Below are positions 58,216-64,000 of a stretch of 64,000 nucleotides of DNA, piece after piece (the first letter of the stretch is position 1; each line of letters begins with the position of its first letter). The position numbers were made by a program, and so were the translations under genes. The DNA lies in contig NC_080680.1 in NCBI RefSeq assembly GCF_030445035.2, positions 112,804,228 to 112,868,227 of the forward strand, in the 5' to 3' direction. The DNA is from Dasypus novemcinctus. Lineage: Eukaryota; Chordata; Mammalia; Cingulata; Dasypodidae. The notes under the pieces are model-generated. The model ran no database searches. It saw only the letters and a list, made by a program, of their open reading frames with translations, and was not told the origin of the DNA.

Positions 58216-61110
58216 TTAAGGATCAATTGCAATGGTTTAGACAAAACTTAACAAGGATAAGACAAAATATTGAACGCTTAAAAATGAACATTAATTGTCT
58301 CATACAATTATCTTAATTATCAGGAATTCAAAAACAGCTTAGGTTCTGACTCTGGAAGTCTACAAAACTGCAGTCATCAGAAGGACTGAATGGGGCTGAA
58401 GGACCTGCCTCTAACATGGCTCCCTTGCATTGCTCTTGGCAGGGGCCTCAGTTCCATGCCATGTGGGCCTCTTAGTTCATCTGCTTGACGTCTTCATGTC
58501 ATTACAACTGGCTTCCTCTGGAGTGTGTTACCCGAGAAAGAGAGAACAAGACAGATGCCATTATATCTTCTAAGACTTAATCTCAAAAGTCATACTTCAT
58601 CATTTCTGAACTAATTCTCCTCTTGGTTCCTCAGGTCAGCCCTATCCAATATGGTTGAGGACTACACAAGGATAACAGAAGGCTAGGGTCATTGGAAGCT
58701 ATTCTGGAGGCTGACTGTGATGTTAGCCTCCCATGGTTCATGTCCTTCCCTTATGCAAAACACACTCAAACCCCCCAAGGCTCCCAAAATCTCATACTAT
58801 TAAAGCATCAGCTTAAGTCTAGAATCTTATCATCTAAATAATATTTTGGTGACCATAGGACTTCCTGGGTATATTTACTTAAATATTGCTCGCAGTCTGA
58901 TCTCCGTGAACTAAAGAGATACATTATCTGCCCCCAACCCACAATGGTAGAATAAGTATAGGATAACTGCCATAGACACTCTGTACAAAAGATCAGCATA
59001 GCAATTCTGAAATCCAGCCAGGACTATGTTAGAGATTTTTTGATTAGCATTCAGTCGTACCCCTGTCCACAAATGACTCTCCATGGTTCTTGGTTCTGGT
59101 TGGCTACCATCCTGCACTGGGCATGCCACCCAAGCGAAAATTAAATATCATCACTGAGATTCCAAGGGTTGTTCATTAAGGTAGCATAATTTAGCCCATC
59201 CTGACTAGTAGAGTTATCCTGGGGTAAAAGATATTTAAAGGAAAGACTAAGGAAGAGAAGCCTGCAATAGATAGACACTGAGAAGTGGCCAGGGAGATAG
59301 GGGGAAAACCAACACATGCCGGGGTCAATGCAGGGAAGATGAAATGCGTTAAATACCTTTGAGAGGTCAAATTAAAAATGCTGTGAGTGCCTTTTAGGTT
59401 TAGGAAGAAGATTATTTTGGTAAACCTTGGCAAAGAGCAATTTCAGTAGAATGGACTCCTCAAAGTCGGATTATAATGAATAGAGGAGAAAATAGAAGAT
59501 GAAAATTAGAGACAAACTATTGGCTGTGAAGGGCGATAGCTGGTAGAAAACATGGGTATTGGAAAATTACATTAAATTGGGAATGATTTAATTGGTTTTG
59601 AACTTATAGAAAGGAATAAGTAGATAGAAAAAGAAGAAAATGGAGAAAAGATGAGATTCCTGAGAAAGCAGTAGGGGATGGGCTCCAGCTTTAGAGAGTT
59701 TGGAGGGTACTTGAGCCATTATAACAGAAAACAGGAAAGGATGGGGCATTCCATACAGAATGACTGTGTCCAGGTTACAGCTAGTGGGTCTCTGTGGCTG
59801 GAGGGTTGTTATAAAGACTAGTGAGGTGTTTAGTATTCTATATTTATATAGAGTTTGCAAAGTCTGAGGCATTTTTCTAAACATTTTATGAGTGCTAGCT
59901 AATTCAACTCTCATAACTACTGTATGAGGCAGGACTATTATAATCCCCATTTTAAAGATGATAACACTGAGGCTCTGGGAGAGGAAGGGACTGGGGCAAT
60001 GTCACTTAAGTATCTAAAGTCAGAGCCAAGGTGAAACCCAAACAAACCTCCTGACTCTCAGACCTGTCCTTTCCATGCTTTCAACAGAATAAACACAGCA
60101 CTTTCCAACTGCGTCTTCGTGTACCTGTACACGACTTGTTTCCAGGATGTAGCTCATGCCTGAGGAAGTACTGAGAACACCGGGATGTTAAAGGGTCACA
60201 GAAAGATCTATTAGCGCTTCACAAACATCCTTTCCCCAGGCCCTTAGCCAGGTGTGTGCTAATGCAGTTAGCTTTGCTCTCTGTGGCAAACTGTTCACCC
60301 CAGAGGCTGGCCGGCTCCACCAGCAGGGTGGCTAAGACTGGGGGACCCCCTGTCCAGGGAGACTCCCTTTCTGATTTAGTTAATCTTGAAAGGATCCGCA
60401 TTGCTTGTTTCTGCGTTGAGTGTTTCTCAGTCCCTTCCCCCTCCTTTCTTGAGAAGGTTATCAGCTAGGATCATGGAATCATGACAGTAATTTAAAGTAA
60501 TTAGTAGTCAATCTGCTTCTACCTTAGAGGGCTGATACAAGAGTTTAGAGTCTACATTTCTCTCTTGCAGAAATATAAAAAGAAAGTTGGTGACCCCAGC
60601 TTTTAGGTATAAACAGGAAGAATTATGAAATCACTGGGTTAGAAAAACCCATACCCCAGACTCATTATAATCAATTAAATGCTTATGAGTTGGTTAAATC
60701 TACCTCCAGAAATTCCCAAATGCTAGGAGCACTTCATTACCCTGAGCCCAAAGATTTCTTCTGGCAACTTCCACGTACTGGGCCTAGTCTTCATTTACTA
60801 AAACAGTGAGTCTACCAGTTCCTCACCAATATTAAGGACAATAGAGTCTGAGCTATTACAGTTTTACAGAAATCTCTCCTGCTGTTTCTTTGTTTAAAAT
60901 GGAAATAGCTGTCTTTCTTTTCACCATCAAAGCCCTTTCTTCCCCAAACTTCAAATAAAATACTTTCATGATTTCAAAGCTTTTCATATTCTAAATGATC
61001 TAATTGTTTTATCGAAAGAGAAAAGAATGGAGCCACCCAAATCTTTCCACATGCGGATGTTTGGGGAACACCTGGTACCTGGGAAGTATTAAGCCTGGTC
61101 CTGGTCACAG
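58216..61110. other. Non-coding DNA with old repeats
   Basis: 58380-58730 looks like an old interspersed repeat that I cannot name. A MIR relic at 59860-60065 is listed separately. The rest shows no exon, RNA gene or young insertion. Confidence 0.45.
59860..60065 (-). repeat. MIR SINE relic
   Basis: 'ctaattcaactctcataact', 'ccattttaaagatgataaca', 'ctgaggctctgggagaggaa' and 'cttaagtatctaaagtcaga' run in reverse MIR order. One of the clearer MIRs here. Confidence 0.8.
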
Positions 61111-61478
61111 GAGGAAATGATTTGGATAATCGTGGCTGGTGCTGGACACCATCATCCCACTGCTCAGTGTGGACCCAGGAACTAGCCTGTGCGTCAGATC
61201 AAAGGCACAGTCAGGCTGCAGCCGAGCCGTTGGGGGATCACTTGAAGGGAGGCCCCGGAGAGAGCGACCTTGAACCCTCACTCAAACCTGGCCAGGAAGG
61301 CAGGTTTCCCAGGAAGAACTGGCTGCACAGCATGCCAGGCCCCATGCAAAATGAAAATGAGGTGCCTCTTGATAAAATCATTAAGACTTTTGAGATGGCG
61401 ATGGCAGAGCATTTCACCAAGCATAGGATCGTGTGCAACTCTGCCAAACCAGTATCCGGCTTCAACCGTCTCGTCTGA
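61111..61478 (+). other. Unexplained open frame with a possible splice acceptor
   Basis: A frame open for about 118 codons and ending at TGA (61476-61478) has a more protein-like composition than its surroundings, and its last part (KIIKTFEMAMAEHFTKHRIV) could form an amphipathic helix. It has no in-frame ATG near its start, so it would have to be a terminal exon. A plausible acceptor, pyrimidine-biased with CACAG at 61106-61110, precedes it. I do not recognise the protein, and no polyadenylation signal is obvious nearby. It could be a chance ORF, an old retrocopy or a real last exon. Confidence 0.2.
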
Positions 61479-61744
61479 AACTCCAAGCTATGTCCGGTAG
61501 GGAGTGCAGGAGACAAGGACCCCTCCTCACCTTCTTCTCCAGGTCCCCAATGAAAGATAACATGGCCAGATCTCTTGGCTTCCTAACTAGTGCATTTCTT
61601 ACTCCATTCACACACATCATTCGTCCATCTAAAGGCAAGAAGACAAGTAACCCACGTTTACTCACTCAGATGACAAGAAACATACCTACTAGTTTACAAA
61701 ATGTCTAAGAGGAGGTGGTATACATAGTGGGGGTCAGAAGAGGA

Positions 61745-61930
61745 CAGGTTGTCCAATTTCCAGCTCCACCACCCACTAGCCACATGATTTTAAGGATGTC
61801 ACTTAAAATCCCTGAGCCATGCATTCCTCATCTCTAGAGTGGGAATAATACTGTCCTCACTTCACAGGTAGCATTAGATAAATATACTGCATGCAAAAGG
61901 TATAGCACAGGAACTGGCATATGAAGAGTT
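61745..61930 (+). repeat. MIR SINE relic
   Basis: 'cagctccaccacccactagc', 'ttaaaatccctgagccatgc', 'attcctcatctctagagtgg' and 'aggaactggcat' are in MIR order on the plus strand. Confidence 0.8.
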
Positions 61931-61959
61931 CAAGTATTTCTCTAGTATTTCCCTGAGAT

Positions 61960-61973
61960 AAAAGAATGGAAGC
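61960..61973. repeat. L1 target duplication, left
   Basis: AAAAGAATGGAAGC, exact copy at 63385-63398. The first As may overlap the A-rich end of the right side. Confidence 0.88.
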
Positions 61974-63384
61974 GACTGTCGTGGTCCCTAGGGGAGCAGC
62001 GGCAGACCCCCAGGTGCAATGGTAAGGACCAGGAAGGAATGAGGGTCCAATAGTGAGCCCCTGATACTAATGACTATGCTTGTGAGCCTATACGCCTGAA
62101 ATAAGAACAAGGCCTAGACCAGCACTGTGCTTGGGAGTTTCCTCCTGACAGTCTTCATGTTACTCAAATGTGGCCAGTCTTGAAGCCAAACTCAGCATGT
62201 AAATGCAATGCATTCCCCCCAGAGTGGGACATGACACCCGGGGATGAGCCTCCCTGGCACCGAGGGATCACTACCAAATACCAGCTGATGATGCAACTAG
62301 AAAATGACCTGGAATTAAAGGTTCAACGCGGACCAGCAGAATATCCCTGAACATATAATAACAGGAGTTTAAAGTGCTGTTTGACCTAATGTAAGGGGGA
62401 AATGGAAACGAGAAATGAGTTTATATGGCTATGAGTCTCTAAAAAAGAGTCTGGAGGTTGTCAGAAGGATTGCCCTTATGCACACCTGAGCAGAGTCTCA
62501 GAGACAGATAAAGTAGATACAACCACAGGTATTGGTCCTTTTGAGGGCTAAAGAGACCCACGGGTTCTATGGTCATGGCAGATGGGGTTCACTGCCATGT
62601 TAGTTGGCCCTTCTTTGGAGCTGGTGTTTCTGCGTGATGGAACTGGACTCAGATGGGATCTCTTTTCACAAGCCTTTCATGATACTTTACTGGAATTGTA
62701 GTTGGTGCTGGGGTTTAAGATATATCTAGGGAATTTGAATCTCTGGACTGACAATATGATAGCCAGGCCCTGAGCCTCAACAGACTTCAGCTCCTACACT
62801 CTGATTTATTGGACTTACCCCACTCAGCTAACATGGAGTTGAAGAAGGTCAGCCACCACACCATGGAGCCTAGAGTGCCTACAACTGAAAGCAGGAGGAT
62901 TGCATCCACTATCCATGTGGAATCTAAGCCCCCACTTGACATAGATGGGCAATGGACACAACCAATCCAAGGTCCACAGAGAAAATATGGCATTGGTGTG
63001 GGAAGGATGGCCATGGTGGCTGCTGGGTGCAGGGAATGGGAGGAAGAGATGAGATGGGGAGGCGTTTTCAGGACTTGGAGTTGTCCTGGGTGGTGCTTCA
63101 CGGACAATTACGGGACATTGTAGATCCCCCCAGGGCCCATTGGATGGAACGTGGGTTATGATGTGGACCATTAACCATGAGGTGCAGCGGTACCCAGAGA
63201 TGTACTTACCAAATGCAATGGATGTGTCATGATGATGGGAGAGAGTGTTGCTGTGGAGAGAGTGGTGGGGTGGGGGCGGTGGGGTTGAATGGGACCTCAT
63301 ATTTTTTGAATCTAATATTTTTAAAAAATGAATAATAATAATAAAAAAAGGGGGGGAAGCGATTTCTGGATTCAGAGGAAAAAA
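61974..63384 (+). mobile_element. 5'-truncated L1 3'-UTR insertion with probable 3' transduction
   Basis: A 1.41 kb sense copy of the long L1 3' UTR, beginning opposite about 7826 of the full-length L1 and containing the usual G-rich tract at 63264-63287. After the L1 A-rich end (to about 63349) comes a non-L1 segment of about 30 bp, then a second A run, then the 14-bp target duplication. Similarity to the young full-length L1 is high, so the insertion is fairly recent. Confidence 0.88.
63350..63378 (+). other. Short segment between two A-tracts (possible 3' transduction)
   Basis: About 29 bp, 'ggggggaagcgatttctgga' and following bases, lie between the L1 A-rich end and a second A run and inside the TSDs. 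They are absent from the end of the full-length L1 at 6437-6480. This is the pattern left when L1 transcription reads past its own signal and the flank is copied along. Confidence 0.6.
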
Positions 63385-63398
63385 AAAAGAATGGAAGC
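63385..63398. repeat. L1 target duplication, right
   Basis: Exact copy of 61960-61973; marks the end of the inserted sequence. Confidence 0.88.
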
Positions 63399-64000
63399 AA
63401 GGAGAGGGGAAAATGAAGAAAGGAGGGAGGGCAAGTAGGAAAGGAACAGGGCATGGTCTTTCGTATTCTAAGCTTCTGCCTAGAATGTCCTTCTCCCTCT
63501 GTCCCCATGGAAGCTCATTCTCTAAGTGCCAGCTCAAGATGCTTCTCTCTGTGGGAGTAGCTCTGATCTGAAATCACTGATTCCCTCTCTCTGGGCTTTC
63601 CACTGTCATGAGCCTCATGTGGGGAAGAGTGAGCATTGGCTCGCTTCTCTGCTCCTAGACCCAGTGTTCCTGGAGGGAATGGTCCATGCCATACTCACCC
63701 CTGTGTCCCCAGGCTCAGAAGTTCTGTTCATGTTTACTGAGCCAAGTAGGAATAAGAAGGGAGAAGAGGATGGAAACAAGAAATGGAGTGAATTCAGATA
63801 GGGAAGTCATGCCAGGCGCTGAGTCTCCTGGGCAGTTGGCATACTGTGGGGTTGCCCTTGAGAGCAGGGCCAGTATTTCAGGGTCTGTGTCTCACCCAGG
63901 CCCATCAACCATTCTTGCACTCCCTCCACAGGCTTCCACTTGGCACATTATCTGACCATAAGCTCTTCTTCCAAAAGACACAAAAGGGAGAACATAGGTG
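63399..64000. other. Unique-looking non-coding DNA at the window end
   Basis: Purine-rich to about 63450, then mixed sequence. 63470-63600 has an L2-like feel ('ctctaagtgccagctcaaga') but is too short to call. No gene supported. Confidence 0.4.

Overview
The window is repeat-rich mammalian nuclear DNA, intergenic or intronic, and I found no convincing intact host protein-coding gene. Several retroposons carry a tRNA-derived head with recognisable A and B boxes and the long composite body typical of DAS SINEs. These are known from xenarthrans, and the long DAS-III type is best known from armadillos. With old MIR, L2, MLT1 and hAT relics this suggests an armadillo-like xenarthran; the species call is an inference.

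Layout. 1-6421: mostly unique DNA with MIR relics. 6422-15824: a 9.37 kb full-length minus-strand LINE-1 bounded by a perfect 15-bp target-site duplication. It has a 5' UTR of about 2 kb holding a 51-bp GC-rich tandem array, an intact 322-aa ORF1, an ORF2 split by a one-base loss, and a 2.46 kb 3' UTR. 15825-43580: old unique DNA with a pentanucleotide microsatellite, a tRNA-Leu-like fragment, DAS SINEs, three related hAT MITEs, MLT1-type LTRs, L1 tails, MIR and L2. 43580-49080: old L1 3' segments, interrupted by a DAS-III SINE (14-bp TSD) and by a 508-bp solo LTR (6-bp TSD). 49370-58215: a nested stack in which an old plus-strand L1 ORF2 remnant is interrupted by two later L1 3'-UTR insertions, with an FTH1 processed pseudogene inserted beside it. 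58216-64000: mostly unique DNA with MIR relics, one unexplained open frame near 61.1-61.5 kb, and an L1 3'-end insertion (61974-63384) that seems to carry a short 3' transduction.

The coherent system here is LINE-1 and what it mobilises. One L1 lineage with a very long 3' UTR accounts for at least seven insertions. The DAS SINEs and the ferritin retrocopy have the A-tails and target duplications expected of copying by L1 machinery. The main points for follow-up are the near-intact L1 with its unusual tandem-repeat 5' UTR, the clean solo LTR, the ferritin retrocopy that keeps its iron-responsive element, a perfect 19-bp inverted repeat inside the old L1, and the probable 3' transduction.
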